A stretch of DNA of 64,000 bases. Source: Taxawa tesnikishii (nom. ined.). Its lineage: Eukaryota; Ascomycota; Dothideomycetes; Dothideales. Within the stretch, counting starts at the first letter, position 1. Every line of letters starts with the position of its first letter. Made by a program: the position numbers and the translations under genes. The notes under the pieces were generated by a model that saw only the letters and a program-made list of their open reading frames with translations, was not told where the DNA came from and did not search any database. The stretch covers positions 186,001-250,000 of the forward strand of contig JAPDRO010000004.1 of the NCBI GenBank assembly GCA_030247885.1, written 5' to 3'. Shown here one piece after another: positions 1 through 12,777 of this stretch.

Positions 1-3000
1 TTGCTCATCAGACGTCTCCTGAAGATAACGACCGAGGAGTGGGGTCTGAAGAACTCTGACCATGTATTACACGTTGTCTGATGATCAGGATGACCCGCCG
101 CATGTGCTGTAGTAGGCAGGAATCATGTACTGCTAAGAATATGCTAGAGATACTACCAACCTATGTGTGTGCGAAGAGTTGATCATGCGTCAAGGATCGA
201 CAGATCTCACAGGTTGTCTGCGCTGTGTACTGCGGGTGAAGGTTGACCGCATCCCTGAGCAGGTGCTATTAAGTTCACTGACCTTCGTTGTACGATTCCA
301 TAGCCAGCAAAGGTCCTCTCGAATCGCTTGCGTGGACCAACAACGAACCCTAGTGTACGTGCGTAGTGGTATGGACGAACCTGGACATTTGGGGAAAGGA
401 TTGGCTTCGAATTGATCGGTAGTTTTGGGGAATTGTCCGAGTTGCTGGAGCGTAGCTAGTGCCATGTCTCAACCGGATTTTGGTTAGGTAAATCGAGTTA
501 CCGACTCATGAGGCAGCGAGGGCTACATTTATTAGTCGACACTGCAAGCACATGAGGTTTGCTTCAAGTCCTCATGGCCAGTAATCGGCCTCGCACAAGG
601 CCTGTTTCAGACACGGATTTTCCAAGCGTACCACCTCGTCACGATCGACTTCTGTGGAGCCCTCTGCAGGTTCGTAACTAACGCCAGTGGTGTGGATCAG
701 AACGTGTGATTTCCCACTCCACGTGTGCTTGTGCCCTGCGCTAATGGCTGTTTCCGCTGTAGTGAATGTCGCTCAGTCCCTTCACACGTTCGTTGGACAC
801 GGTGCCATCGACTACAACATCAGTATGGCTGGACGTTCTAGCGCGCGGGGCCGACTTGGAATGTTGTGCACACCAACCTCTGGTCAGACGACAGGAGGGT
901 GCGGTCTGGTTTGGTGTGGGAAAAGAGCCTCATCTGGACACTCAGATCGCGACCCCTGCGACAAGCGAAGCATTATTTTGCCTTGTTTAGGCTTGATGGC
1001 AGGTCGTTGATGCCGCATCCTGTGACGCATGCGGCTGCCCCTTCCCGTCTCCAGGAGATGGCACTTGCAGACCCCGTTGGTCGCGAGAGGAAGAGCCTCG
1101 ACCATTGAGTCTATATTCCCGGGCCGATAAATGGTCGGCAACACGCAGTTCGTAGTCCGTCGTCTACCAAAGCCTCTGGCTTGAACGGATTTTAACTCCT
1201 AGGACACACGTACTCCTATAGGAGCTGGCGGCGCCGCGAGCTAAAACCTTATCGGGCCACCGTTCACTCAACCACCGCCGTTAACAACCAGAATGCAGGG
1301 AGAGTAGTAGGCTAACAGTGCTGTGCATGCGCTTTGGGATTTGTAAGGCAGCCCTCAATGGCTTATAGATGAGGATGTGATGCCGCCATTATGTACCGAC
1401 TCGGGCAGGCAGAGCACAGCGCGGGGCGTGATAAGATAGTGTGCAAGCCACGCTTCAATAGTCGTGTTGATCGAGAATCCCAGTCACCTGCGAACGCTTC
1501 ACAACTTCCATCCCCAAACGTAGTGCCGAAGGTGGGGGTGAGGAGGCTGATGGTGGGAAAGGAGACGATGATTTGGTACGCTGTTACACGGTAGGGATCG
1601 ACGATTCAAGACTTCCCTAAAACCTGCAGGAATGCACGCCGCTTCGCGCCTACTGGTAGCGCAGAGCCGCAGCGATCCCCGCGACCCACGACCCGCGGTC
1701 GCGCCTCGTCTCGTCCTACCGCGAACGGTGGTTGGTTGGCTGGCCCGCTAGTCCAACTTGCAACATGCTATACTCTTATAGAGCAGCCACAGCGCAGCTT
1801 CAGCGGAAACACCTGCTCTTAATAATAGGCATCTATGAAGCGGCGCGCTCTCAAAGTTTTGCGTTTAACAGAAGCGACTATATGTAGGTACTAGGTACGC
1901 CACGCTGCTGCTGACGTTACCGCTCAACCGGGGAAAGCCGGAATCGTGCGCAGCGCCGAGAAAACTCGCCGTCAAGCAGCGGCAGGCAAATGCAGGCGAG
2001 ACCTGCAGCCATCTACGGCTAGAACTCCGCAACGCCTGGCATGTAGGCAGTTAATCGTTTGTCTCATACACCTAACAAATCTTCCGTAGAGATAGGTATT
2101 CACGGTACCCGATATGTTGATGTACCGAGTAGTAGACAAGTCAGCGAGCGCTGGTCCACCGCTTCCATTGCGACGAACAGGTGGGCTGAAAAGAGTGGAT
2201 TTCCGTCAAGACTTCAAACGTCGTACGGCTTCGTCCTTCCTCCAAACCTGCCGAATAAGTCGCATAGTAATGGATACCGAAATGTACGGTGCGGGATTCA
2301 CACGGTATAGCCTAGCCAAGGGCGAGGCTTGGTGTTCCGTCATGCGCAGGTAGGCGGCACTGAAACTCGCTTTTTGCCCCTCAGGTGTGATTAGCAAAGC
2401 ATACGTGATGCTGCTGGGTTCCTTTACTTCCCTGTACACCGATGATGAACTGTGTGCTCAACACACAATGTCGGCGAGGATGTCCTGTTCCACGCAGATT
2501 AGGCTCTATTAGCGAGCGTCAGGCCCAATGACAACCTTGCGTGCAGGCAGGCATGCATGACAGTATACTTTGATAAGCTGTTGAAGCGGAGTCGGACGAT
2601 AGGCAAGGCGTCTTGGATGGTGAAGCAGAATGCTCACTACCCAGCATCGGGGTCTGGATGGCCGGTTCCACGGTGACAAGCACGAGCGTCAGTTGTGTAT
2701 AAGACGAACGTCAAGCTCGCCATCGACCATGCCTTTCGGAGTCAGCTTGCATACCAGCGTAAGCTGCGAGCCAACTCGACTCGTGAAGTCTTCCATTGAT
2801 GAAGCTCAATCGTCGCTTGGCGGTTGCGGCCGAGATGTCCGGTTCCACAATGCTGGGCTTCGGCTGTCATACGGACGTCAAGCTCGACGACATCCATACC
2901 ACCTTCAGGGCAGAGCGTACATAGCAGAGTAGCAGTGTAAGCTGTGGAAACGGACTCCGACTCATCGGAAAGGCGAGGAAGGATGGGAAATCTTCGATTC

Positions 3001-3386
3001 TCGATCAAGCTTGCCCATCGCATAGTCTGAAAGTACGGGCCCACTTGGACAGAACGACAGGGGTGGCGCACAAGGTGGAATTTAGAAGACCCCGCGCAGA
3101 GTAGGTTGTGCGCGATTTGCAGGACATGACTGATGGGCAGCGAGGGGCTGGTCAGCGGTATAGGGCGAAGGCATACCTGTGGATTTATGTCAGAATGACA
3201 GCAGGATGCTCCGACGCGGCTCAGAAAGCGTGCCCACGAGGGAAGTTCAGGCGAGGCACACCATGCGTCCGGGCCCCCATTGTCAGCGCCGATCGTGGGA
3301 GTCTGCTGTGATTTGCTGTGCGCGTGCGCTGTCCCAATCTTTGCGGTTCCAATCACTCGACTTCAACCAATGCGCGCCCCGGCATG

Positions 3387-3426
<40 letters not shown>

Positions 3427-4308
3427 GCTGCATGCATGGATATGGCTGCGCGCCGCACTTGTTTGATCCTGTCCCATCCATTGTCTGCTGCCCATCCGTT
3501 CCCGTGTGCAGGCTCTCAATGCTCGACCAGGCTAGGCTGGAGGTAGTACACGGTAGGCTGTAGGCCTCTTCCTGGCCATCCCACCCGTGCGGTCTGCATC
3601 AGGCCGTTGGAGCGCAGCGTACTAATGCTAATGCTCGCATGCATAAGATGGGCGTTGGCCTGCGCGCGCACGCTTACATCACTGGCTTCGCGCGAATCTG
3701 CAACGTCCATCGCTCGTCCCAATCCTCTTCGCCCGCATCTCTCGATCTGCAGAAAGCCGCCGTCGCTTGTCTTCCCCATCACCTGGCCCGCCCTTGCTGC
3801 CCTTACTGCCCTTGCTCGCTTCTCTCTCTCTTCCCGTTTTGCCTAGCCTGCTCGGTAGGTCCGCCGCCTCACTGGTACAGTAGCGGTAGCGTAGCGCGTG
3901 CATCGCGATGGGATTAGCGTCGCTCCCCACAGACTTTCGTCATCCCTGACCTCTGAACCCCGGCCGGGCACGTTGTGCAGACCAATGCGAGAGTTCACCA
4001 TCACACGCTCGCCAGCCTGGCCAATACTTCAAGTACCCCATCCCATGGAGCGCTTCTATTTCTGCTCTCAGTAACAGGGAAGCTTTTGCTCCATATCGCC
4101 TTCTCCCCGACCAACTTCTTCTTCGCCCGATCCGTACGCGAATTCGTCTTTCTTCATAAGTACCTGTTCCCTTCTTTATACCATCGGAGCCTCAATCCGT
4201 GCCCGCTTCGATACACATTGCCGGAACCAGCCCCGTCAAGCCCGGTTTCCTTTCACGGCTCCTCATTCTCATACAAGCATATCATCTGTCCTTCAAGCAC
4301 ATTGCGAC
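1..4308. other. Gene-poor region and leader of the zinc-finger gene
   Basis: I see no recognisable protein family, tRNA or transposon in this stretch. Open frames are short, mutually overlapping and of low plausibility. A pair of weakly similar stretches near 2655-2730 and 2835-2890 (both with a CGGTTCCAC core followed by CGTCAAGCTCG) suggests an old degenerate duplication. The last few hundred bases (about 3960-4308) are pyrimidine-rich and probably form the promoter and 5' leader of the downstream C2H2 gene. The leader assignment is inference from base composition and position. Confidence 0.5.
3385..3426. repeat. TGCC tetranucleotide microsatellite
   Basis: About ten and a half perfect tandem copies of TGCC, read directly. 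It lies in non-coding sequence about 0.9 kb upstream of the zinc-finger gene. Confidence 0.95.
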
Positions 4309-5775
4309 ATGGCAGCTGTGCTAGCACAACCACAGCCGGGCAACCTGCTGCAACGCCGTATGAGCCAGGCCCAGTATGCTCCCTCTCTGGACGTCGCCGG
4401 CTTCGTGAACGCGTACAGCATGACTCTCAAGCCGACAACGACCACAACATCAGACGGACCACCCGCCGGCACCGTCTCAATGCCGCCACCACCTGCCCAA
4501 TTCCCAGCGCCCGCCATGGAGGCACCGGCGCCCATGAACGTCTTCTCTGGAACTGGTTTGCACTCGAACGCTATGTCCTTTCAGCCCAACCCTCTCGCAC
4601 TTGACACGACCTTCACCAATCCATATAACTTCGCGACAACCTTCAATGCCAGCATACCAACCATGCCTTCGATGGAGCCGGCAAATACCTGGCCCAGCTC
4701 CTATACCAATGTTCCATTGGCCCCTATCAACACGCAACTGCGGAGCAACAACCTTCCAACCTATTCAAGCTCGCCAATCATAAAGTCGGAGGATCACTCG
4801 CCGGTTCAACCGAGTCAAGTATTTTACGATGCTTCTTCCTACTCTTCGCAAGTGGAGAGCTCAAGTCCGACAGGTTCGGACGACAGCAACAACGTTACCT
4901 TCTCTACCGACGTGGATACTCTTATGAGAGCCATTCAATCCAAGACCAAGCCAGCGGAGGAAAGACAGGCAAAGAAGGAGCCAATCTCACCGCTGACTTC
5001 AAGCCCTACGAAGCCCAAGAAGAGATACCAGTGTACCGTGCCGGACTGCAACAAGTCGTTCTATCAGAAGACACATTTAGAGATCCACACACGTGCTCAT
5101 ACTGGAGTGAAGCCATTCGTAAGCAATTTTCTGGCTTCGATGTTCCGACCCAGACACTGACGTTGCCTCTCACAGCTTTGCAAAGAACCCACCTGTGGTC
5201 AGCGATTCTCTCAATTAGGCAACCTGAAGACACATGAGCGGAGGCACACCGGCGAACGCCCATACAGTTGCGACATTTGCGGCAAAACCTTCGCACAGAG
5301 AGGCAACGTGAGAGCACACAAGATTGTTCACACATCGGCAAAGCCCTTCACATGCAAGCTCGACAATTGCAACAAGCAGTTCACTCAATTAGGCAATCTG
5401 AAGTCACATCAGAACAAGTTTCACGGAGAAACAATCCGCCGACTGAAGCAGCGATTCGAGAACTTCAAAGAAGGCGACGTTGTGAGCACCTGGGAAAAGG
5501 AGATGTGGGAGTACTTCGGCGGCTTGTACAAGAACTGCAACAAAGGCATCAAGGGTCGTGGCAAGGACCGACGTATCAGCAACACCGGGCTCAACATGGG
5601 CTCCGTCCCTCCTAAGGATGAGGACGCTTCCAGACGCAACAGCTACGCCAGCGTTGCATCGACATCGAGCGGCTACTCCGTCACCGACATGTCGCCTACC
5701 ACGAGCGGTTTCAACATGGGTATGCCTGTGCCTGTTCCCGTGTTTGCCACGCATCAAAACATGCGGATGTTTTGA
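4309..5775 (+). CDS. C2H2 zinc-finger transcription factor (AZF1-like), 2 exons
   Basis: Nuclear DNA-binding regulator. Exons are 4309-5118 and 5176-5775, with a phase-0 57-nt intron (GTAAGC...CACAG). The spliced protein is 469 aa. The first ~235 residues are low-complexity and rich in Pro, Ser and Thr, as in fungal activation regions. Four C2H2 fingers follow in tandem: CTVPDCNKSFYQKTHLEIH, CKEPTCGQRFSQLGNLKTH, CDICGKTFAQRGNVRAH and CKLDNCNKQFTQLGNLKSH, joined by TG(E/V)(R/K)P(Y/F)-type linkers. The intron sits exactly between fingers 1 and 2. The finger block and the following basic segment resemble fungal Azf1-type regulators. That name is family inference and the target genes are unknown. 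The reading frame is unbroken, unlike many genes in this window. The ATG is the first in frame after a pyrimidine-rich leader. Confidence 0.9.
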
Positions 5776-6253
5776 GAATGCTCGTTGACTTTTTTTCTGT
5801 TGCTTGCGCTTTCTTTTACGATTCAACGATACCACGGTGGTTTACATGATACGGGCTTTACGACATTTTTTTTAGGGAGCATACATGGCGTTCACAGGCG
5901 CAGGTAAACTTGGAATCGCTAGAGCAGTCGATCCAGTATAAATCCTGTATAAATCCTGTATACTGTGTGAGGAGGCTTGTATGATTAGTTGTACGGCATT
6001 CGTCTTTTGGCATCATATATGCGTTGACAATTATCTGCTATGAAGCAGTTATCGAGCTCTCGTCCAACTGCCCATGTGATCTTCATCCCACGTCAGTTTC
6101 CAAACCTTCAACAGGGCGCGCCGTTTAGCGCTTACAGCGTCACGTCTACTCATGATCCACTGCGCATAAGATACATAGGAGAACCCCACGACTACACGGC
6201 GGAAACGGTGGTTCAATTGCGCAATGCCAACATGTTTACAGACAATGCTCGTG

Positions 6254-6310
6254 CGTCGCATCTATTGAGCCCACCACTACTTCAAAGTTACGAGCCCACC
6301 ACCTCGCTTA
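6254..6310 (+). repeat. 57-bp inverted repeat, left arm
   Basis: This segment recurs in reverse complement at 6593-6649 with only two differences, both C/T transitions. The arms are 282 bp apart and the similarity stops sharply outside them. They may be the ends of a small non-autonomous DNA element or remnants of an inverted duplication. C/T-only differences would fit mild RIP, but two sites are too few to prove it. Confidence 0.85.
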
Positions 6311-6592
6311 GCAGATGTTTTCAGGGGTTTCTGATTATGTAACATCTACTAAAGTCATGTAGCTGACTCGTGCAGACTTGGCTCTAAATGTTTCGTTTGT
6401 AATGAAAGCACTTAGGAATCTATGGAGAACAAGAGTTCTTAGGGAATTCATAGTCAATGATAGCATGCATAATTAGCATACTTATGCATACATCTTAGAC
6501 GAATGAGAAGCCGCTAGCCATATCGACTCATGACTTGAATCATGACATCTTTTTGGCGTGATAAAGTAGCCTTAGTAATACAATTACGGTAG

Positions 6593-6649
6593 TAAGCGAG
6601 GTGGTGGGCTCGTAACTTTGAAGTAGTGGTAGGCTCAATAGATACGACG
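6593..6649 (-). repeat. 57-bp inverted repeat, right arm
   Basis: Reverse-complement partner of 6254-6310. The core AGTTACGAGCCCACCACC is identical in both arms. No coding sequence is recognisable in the 282 bp between them. Confidence 0.85.
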
Positions 6650-9600
6650 ATGCTCGTGGCATACGAGACACAGCGGTAAGTGGGGCCCAGGCGATCCGCA
6701 TGGGTTCATCCACACCAATCCACGCAGGAGCAGGAAACCTCCATCGGGAGGAAGGACTGCACGGGATGAGGTGAGGTGAGGTGAGATGCCGACGAGTCAT
6801 GACAGCCTCGTATCATCAGATCGGTCTCGAGCAACACACGGGATCTCGACTGATTGACTGCGGAGAAAGAGGTTCGGAGCAACTTTGGCGGGAAACTCTA
6901 CGTCATATAGGTTTCTGCCCCAGTAGTGTGCGGCTAAGGGAGATTGCTGTTGGTATCAAGTGAAGTGACCGCGTGTAGACGGCTGACTACGCCGCTTACG
7001 CGGCCCAACCTTCGATTCACTGTACAGACTAAAGGCTATGCATCAAGTCGGCTTTGGCTGCATGATTAGACCGCCAAAAGCTTACAAGCCTGTGCCACTA
7101 ACCACTCCGTGAGACCCTCTTAACAACGGGCCTCTCCCACCAACTCCATCGCGTCCCGATCCTTAGCATCTGGGATATCCCAGGCGCGATCGAGATCGTA
7201 TATGCAGGTTGAACATCTTGGATCCGACTAATAAGGATGCGATGAAAAGGGGACAGAATGACAGGTTTCCCTGAGTCATACCCCAGCACCTTCCTGTTTA
7301 TCCAGCACAACGCATATCCGGCTGTAGAGGTCTTCGAAGATCGGGAACAACCTTTTCGACTGCGCTGCAAACTCGGCTCTACATATCTACTGCCTCCAGG
7401 AACCGGGCGCCATCGCCGCTCCTGTCCTGTTGCGTCAATCTCACCCGCTCGAACTTCATGCTTTCTACAACGACACACCTTCTCTCAGGTGCCTGACTGA
7501 CCGCCCGTGGTGTAGATAAGCTCGGAAAGAACCTTGGACGACCTGTCAGATGCATTGCAGGGTTTTACCCGCCCGGTTCCTCTGCTTCGGCTTCTTGCAT
7601 GACACATATACGGACAGCCTGTCCTGCTCCCCGTCAAACGTGTTCCCACAATCGGAGCAGGCTGCGACAGGTTCGTTCGAAGCCAGGATCGAAAGCTCCC
7701 GCGCCAACCTCGTTGGATGGCCACGCTGTGGCTGACGAGTATGCTCGAATCAAGGTTCAGTGTATCGTGGACCGCGATCAAGGTTGGAAACAGGTTGCTG
7801 GTGTTCAGCGACTCGCGCGGCCAATCATGTGTTTCGTTAGGCGTTTATTCTGGAGATGATCTGGCTTCATGACAACAACAGCAACACTCTTGACATGACC
7901 CTGGAGCAACTCAGGAGACCATTGGAACGGTCAACGTGGATGTAATGCGCACCTCTTCAGGAAGAAGCCTCATCTGTCCTCGTGTGTTTTTGGAGCCGGA
8001 CACCTGACTGTCGTTTTCGACCCCGTTCTTATCTCACGACAACAACACACCCATTCACTTGTTTGGTTTGTTCCTGGATGCAGGGCACGCAGTTCGCGTA
8101 CGGTGGGAAAACTGGAACGACCCTGCAGATGTTCGGTCGAACTCTGGTCTTCACGATACCCCAGGGCAATCTTTATCCTTTGGTCGGGTGTCCTGCTCCC
8201 CGTATGTACACCCCACGCACTAATCTGAAACAGCATTGGTCATGCATCGTGCAGCATGCAGACACGACGAGTCAATAGTGGCAATGCCGTCCCACACCCG
8301 GATCGCATACCTACCGCTATTCGAGAGCATTCTTCAACATGTGTCCAACCATTTGCTGCTCGGTGAGTCACTCCGGAACCGTGATCTTCTGCACATGACC
8401 ATGCAAAAGCAGCTTCGCTTGACGAGTTGTCGGCAGGAAGCGATACGGACAGCATCTGACAATCTCCATGTCATCACTCAGACGGTCGATACCTGTGCGG
8501 AGTGGGCGGTTCGCTTGGTCGTGGGTTCTACCGGTAGCTGTTCAAGTGGCCACGAGGAGACTGAACTGGAATTCCCTTAATCGGTGACTGGACTTCAGCA
8601 GCCGCAGTACGCAAGACCGCATCGGGACTTCAGACAAACGTCGGATCACCCCCATATCTTGTCCTTTGTTACGGATGAGACTGTGCGACTCGCAAAGGGG
8701 CAAGTTCTGTCCTGACATGCTCAGCGTCCCTCGCGGATCTTCCTGGCAGAAGACCGCTATCATGCGGCTTTCGCTGTGCCAGACCATCACTGTCCGACCC
8801 TTCGTTCAGCTACGTAGGGACGGGCGACAGAACACCTCTGTGTTGACCCACCGTCGCACTATCGTCCGCTACCTATCCCTTCCAGGAAGGCAGCTGTGCT
8901 AGAAGCCTCGCTACCGCGCCTATCTATTGTTCTAAGCTAAATACTGTCAAGAGAGGTTGGGGATTGCCGCGGATCGGGAATCCGCAAAAGAAGAGATGCA
9001 GTGGCTTTGCCAGAGTGCCAGAGTGACAGGATATCAAAGGTCGAGTGCCCTTGTCGACTTGTCAGTCGGCTATCCTCGTCGTCAGGTGGTGTTCAAGACT
9101 GCATCCCAAAGTATCGACTTTCGATTCCGTTGAGCTTCCAGGAAACCTATCGGCACTCTCTTCGTCACAAGCAACATGTGGTATGTCGACTAGATGTCAA
9201 GGCCAAGAGCAGATGTATCTTGGCATATCGTTCCGTTGTATGGCTGTATATTGTCTAAGGGAACTGTCACTTTGTTGCTTCCGTAACACCCCGCGTAACA
9301 CTCAGCGCATTGTATGACCACACGGCCCAGGCAACGAGGGCGGTGAAGTGGTTAGCATGACAAAGAGTCTTGCTGTGAGTAGAAGCGTGCAGGAACCCGT
9401 TTGTCGACTGCTTGCATTTCGGCGCTGGCCGCCTTGCTAACAAAGATTTACGATCGATGGCGCCTCTCCGTCGAAGACTCATATAAGTGAGAGTTGAGAT
9501 AGGATACCGGTGAACGCCATGCTGACGACCTCTAACCCCATCTGGCCTGCCTAGGCTGAAGCGGAAACTGGGAATGTTCGGTGGTCCCGGAGTCCGGATG

Positions 9601-9933
9601 ATCTCACAAAGGATCATGGCTCGATAGTCCTAAGTGTTTTCAAGAATGAAGTCTATCGAGAACAGGCAGAAACAAAGGTCGCAGGGACTGACAATAAGCG
9701 TCTGTTCCATGTTCCTCCTGAACGTATAGCAGATCCCATTCGAGCATTCGTTTTTCTGTTGTTGTTCTATGATGCTGTTGGCTCGCAAGAGCAGTTGACA
9801 GTTTAATTAAATAGCCACGAATGCGCCATGACCTCTGATATTCTCATAACGTACGATGGTGTTCACCTTCTTCACATTTCCAAGATCCCTTCTTTCCAGG
9901 AAAACATCATGCAGGATATTTCTATGCATCATC

Positions 9934-11361
9934 CTACACAGATTTCGGCATCTTGAGCCCACCAAAAACCAATCCACAAACGCCCACCATACCCGCTCCA
10001 CCGATCGCATATGCCACATCGCGCCCGGCCCACCAATACAGAGAACAAAAGATGAGAGGTCCCAAACTCCTCCCCGCCTGACCCCAAGAGCGGTGATTAC
10101 CCAACTTCTCGCCTCTTTCGCCCGCCGCCGCTTCAAACGAACTCAAGCTGTTCAGTCCCGTGACAACCGTCGCGCTTGTCACAGCCAGCAGCGCCGCGGC
10201 GCCATACAGCTGCCTCTCTGTCTCCAGTCTGGCCAGGAGGAAGAAGGCGGCTGCGCAGGCGAGGACGCCGAGCTGGACGACGCGCAAAGGCTTCAGTCGC
10301 CGCGTCACGCCGCCTTGCAGGATCGAGGCCACGAGTCCGATGAAACCGAGCAGTTTTCCATTCTGAGGGGATGAGTAGGCGAAGAGATCGTAGGTCATAA
10401 AAGAGAGGGAGAATTCCATGCCCGAAAAGAAGAAGACAAAGATGAAATGTGTGAAGTTGAGCAAGAGATGCGAGTTCGTCCGCTGGTGCTTGACCTTGTT
10501 GTCGCCCACAGCCTTCTCGCTTGCAGACCCGTTCTCTTGCTGTGCCTGCGGCAGCGTCTCCGGCAGCGCGTAGTAGAGGTAAATCGTCTCGACGACGATC
10601 AGGAACAGCGAAAACCCAGCCGCAGTAGCGAACGGGTTGGCCTGAACGGATGTGACGTTGGCCAATGCAGCCCCCAGCGCCGGACCGAATGTGAATGCGA
10701 CACTGAATGCCGCACCTACGAGAGCCATTGTCGCACCTCGTTGCTTGTCATCGCTGATGTCCGTCGCAATCGCCAGTGCAAGTTGTACATTTCCCTCGCT
10801 TAACCCTCCTATACGGGGTATAAGTATCACCTCCAACAATACTGCCGCAGATTCACTCACCAACAATGCGGCTGGCCAAGAAGGTCCGGAAATCAGACGC
10901 TGCAACCCACAGCGCAACGCTGAGAATGTTGCCGCACATAGACCATAGCAGAGCTGTCCGACGTCCGTAGCGGTCCGAGAGCGTGCCGATGACGGGCGAA
11001 GCGATGGACTGGCAGAGGGAGAAGAGCGACCCGAGCGCGCCGCCTAGGAGAACGATGTCGTAGCGGTCATTGATCGGGCGCGCAAAGCTGTTCTTGTAGG
11101 CATTGAGGAGATTGAGGACGCGTGTGAGGAGCGAAGGGTTCGATGAGAGCGAGGATGCGGTGCTGTCTTGGGCGCGGTAGAACTCGAGGAGCTGTGGGAA
11201 CAGGGGAGGATGAAGGTGAACGAGATCTTGGAAATGCTTTGTTAGTCGCGCTGGAGCTGGTACCGGGAGGACACACATACCAGGTCAAGTAGAAGGGATA
11301 TGAATAGGACCTTCAGCACCTGCTTGCGCCGGGCTGGCGCGACAGGAGCCTGCTGGGCCAT
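9934..11361 (-). CDS. MFS transporter, MFSD10/YCR023C-like, 3 exons
   Basis: Predicted multi-spanning major facilitator transporter of the family that includes yeast YCR023C and human MFSD10 (TETRAN); the substrate is unknown. Exons on the minus strand are 11361-11281, 11226-10861 and about 10808-9934. The first intron is 54 nt (GTATGT...CCAAG) and the second about 52 nt (GTGAGT...TATAG). It carries the MFS loop 2-3 signature GTLSDRYGRRTAL, the motif GGLSEGNVQLALAIATDIS after the second intron, and further hydrophobic helices to the C-terminus (GLKMPKSV). The frame breaks early in exon 2. LISFTFILP and LFPQLLEFYRAQ lie in different frames across a C4 run (plus 11203-11206), as if one base were missing. 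The start ATG at 11361 gives MAQQAPVAPARRKQ followed by the first hydrophobic helix. Confidence 0.85.
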
Positions 11362-12009
11362 GGTGAGATGTTCTCGAAGCTGACCGTCCAGCGGTCAGAG
11401 TGGAGAAGAAGTAGAAGGGATATAAGAGACCACAACCAGGAACAGGTTTCGGACATGCGGCGTTTCGGCGTCACGTCATGTCAGGACCATCTATAGTTGT
11501 GGTTCGGATAGGGGACACATGGATCGACTTCCAGGAACAGTAAGTGGGCTGATGCATCCTGGCTTGAAAGGGTTCGGCTCACGTCGATCACTCAAGGGAG
11601 CCGCGGCTCTAGTCAACCTACACTCTTGCTTCAAATACGACATCTCCATTGTCCATAAATACGCATGGTTGCGACCAACAAAAACTGCTGGGTACAGCAT
11701 TCCTCTCCTGGGCTTCGAAGGATCCAAGGATCGAAGGAAGCCAGCATCGTGTTCACGCATGCAAGCGAGCGGATGCCGGCCATCAGCTTACACCACTTCC
11801 GCCGGAGGATCATCTGGAAGGCATCCCGTCTCACTTCACAGCCTGTTTGGCAGACCGCTCTATCAAGCGTCTTCTTGCGACTTCCTGCTCATACAGCTCC
11901 CTGTTGTCATCAAATGTTCCTTCGGAATAAGCTCTCCCATAAGACCGTTATGCGCAACATCAGGGCTTCCTGGCTCATGGTCCACCTTCCGCATCTCGGA
12001 ACCCCGGCC

Positions 12010-12049
<40 letters not shown>

Positions 12050-12399
12050 ACGCTCATACACGTAGCCCCGACACACCCAAGGTGTTCGCACGAAGTGCTC
12101 GCGATCCATCGTGTCTTTTGAGAACCTCAAGTGCCAAAAGGACGAGCGCGTGAAAGTCCATGACAACAATGAGGACAAAGACAGCACTCAGACACCACAA
12201 GCTTCACGATTGAGGTTGGCAACATTTTAGTAGTGAAGGCCATCTTTGCCCGTCTGGAACACCTGGCAACCGAACGCCTGTTAAAGGAATGCCTGGGGCC
12301 CAACCCACCATCGCCGTTCCGAGATGGTGGATATAAATCATCCAGGCAGGACTATCTTACATCGAGTAGGGACCTCGCGACGCCTTGTTCAACAACATA
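11362..12399. other. Intergenic, no gene seen
   Basis: Between the MFS transporter promoter and the tRNA pair I see only short overlapping frames and an AT microsatellite. No domain, tRNA or repeat family is recognisable. Confidence 0.5.
12015..12045. repeat. AT dinucleotide microsatellite
   Basis: About 15 perfect AT units, read directly, in intergenic DNA upstream of tRNA-Glu. Confidence 0.95.
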
Positions 12400-12505
12400 T
12401 CCGTCATGGTCTAGTGGCTAGGATTTACCGCTCTCATGTTGAGGTTCCGATACGGGTCCTCTAACAGAAAGCCGGTAAGGCCGGGGTTCAATTCCCCGTG
12501 ACGGA
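12400..12505 (+). tRNA. tRNA-Glu (CTC) with 35-nt anticodon-loop intron
   Basis: The cloverleaf reads cleanly. The acceptor TCCGTCA pairs perfectly with TGACGGA, the anticodon stem is TACCG/CGGTA and the T-stem is CGGGG/CCCCG around TTCAATT. The anticodon CTC is followed by A37, then an intron of about 35 nt (12437-12471, boundary ambiguous by sequence) at the canonical 37/38 position. The A box (TGGTCTAGTGG) and B box (GGTTCAATTCC) are intact, and a TTTTT terminator lies at 12508-12512. It decodes GAG. It faces the tRNA-Leu gene 272 bp downstream. Confidence 0.95.
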
Positions 12506-12507
12506 AG

Positions 12508-12512
12508 CTTTT
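12508..12512 (+). terminator. Pol III terminator of tRNA-Glu
   Basis: Five consecutive T residues start two bases after the discriminator base, as expected for RNA polymerase III termination. Confidence 0.8.
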
Positions 12513-12777
12513 TGATCAGTACTGGCCCGTTGCCTTTACGGACCGCAGGCTACGAGTCCTTGGGCGTTTCTTTTTCCCATGCTGGGTGGGCTGTTGCGGG
12601 CATGGGAGATCAAAGCCGCAGATTCGGCGTTCCAGCTTCGTTCGGACCGGAGAGCTGCCAGACCCACCTTGCAAAAATTGCCAAAGCCGAACTCTTGAGC
12701 GCAACGCCAACCGCCCGTCTTCAGCCATGCGGCACATCAACAAGAGAACGGACACCCTTGCGGGCATAAAAGCATGT

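Larger units (their letters stand above)
5776..9933. other. Gene-poor stretch with decayed sequence
   Basis: No gene is supported here. The first part (5776-6800) is relatively AT-rich and contains the 57-bp inverted repeat annotated separately. It also has a short direct repeat of GTATAAATCCT near 5938-5960 and a GAGGT pentamer run at 6768-6785. From about 6900 to 9800 only short overlapping frames occur, none with a recognisable domain. It could be an old, heavily mutated repeat, but I cannot assign a family. Confidence 0.4.

Noticed and set aside
2742-3356. 204-codon minus-strand frame in the first gene-poor region
   Set aside because: Composition is not protein-like in a known way, no domain, and it overlaps the degenerate repeats.
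7240-7500. Protein-like string VEVFEDREQPFRLRCKLGST in the gene-poor region
   Set aside because: Short, no match I can recall, and broken frames on both sides; not enough for a gene or relic call.
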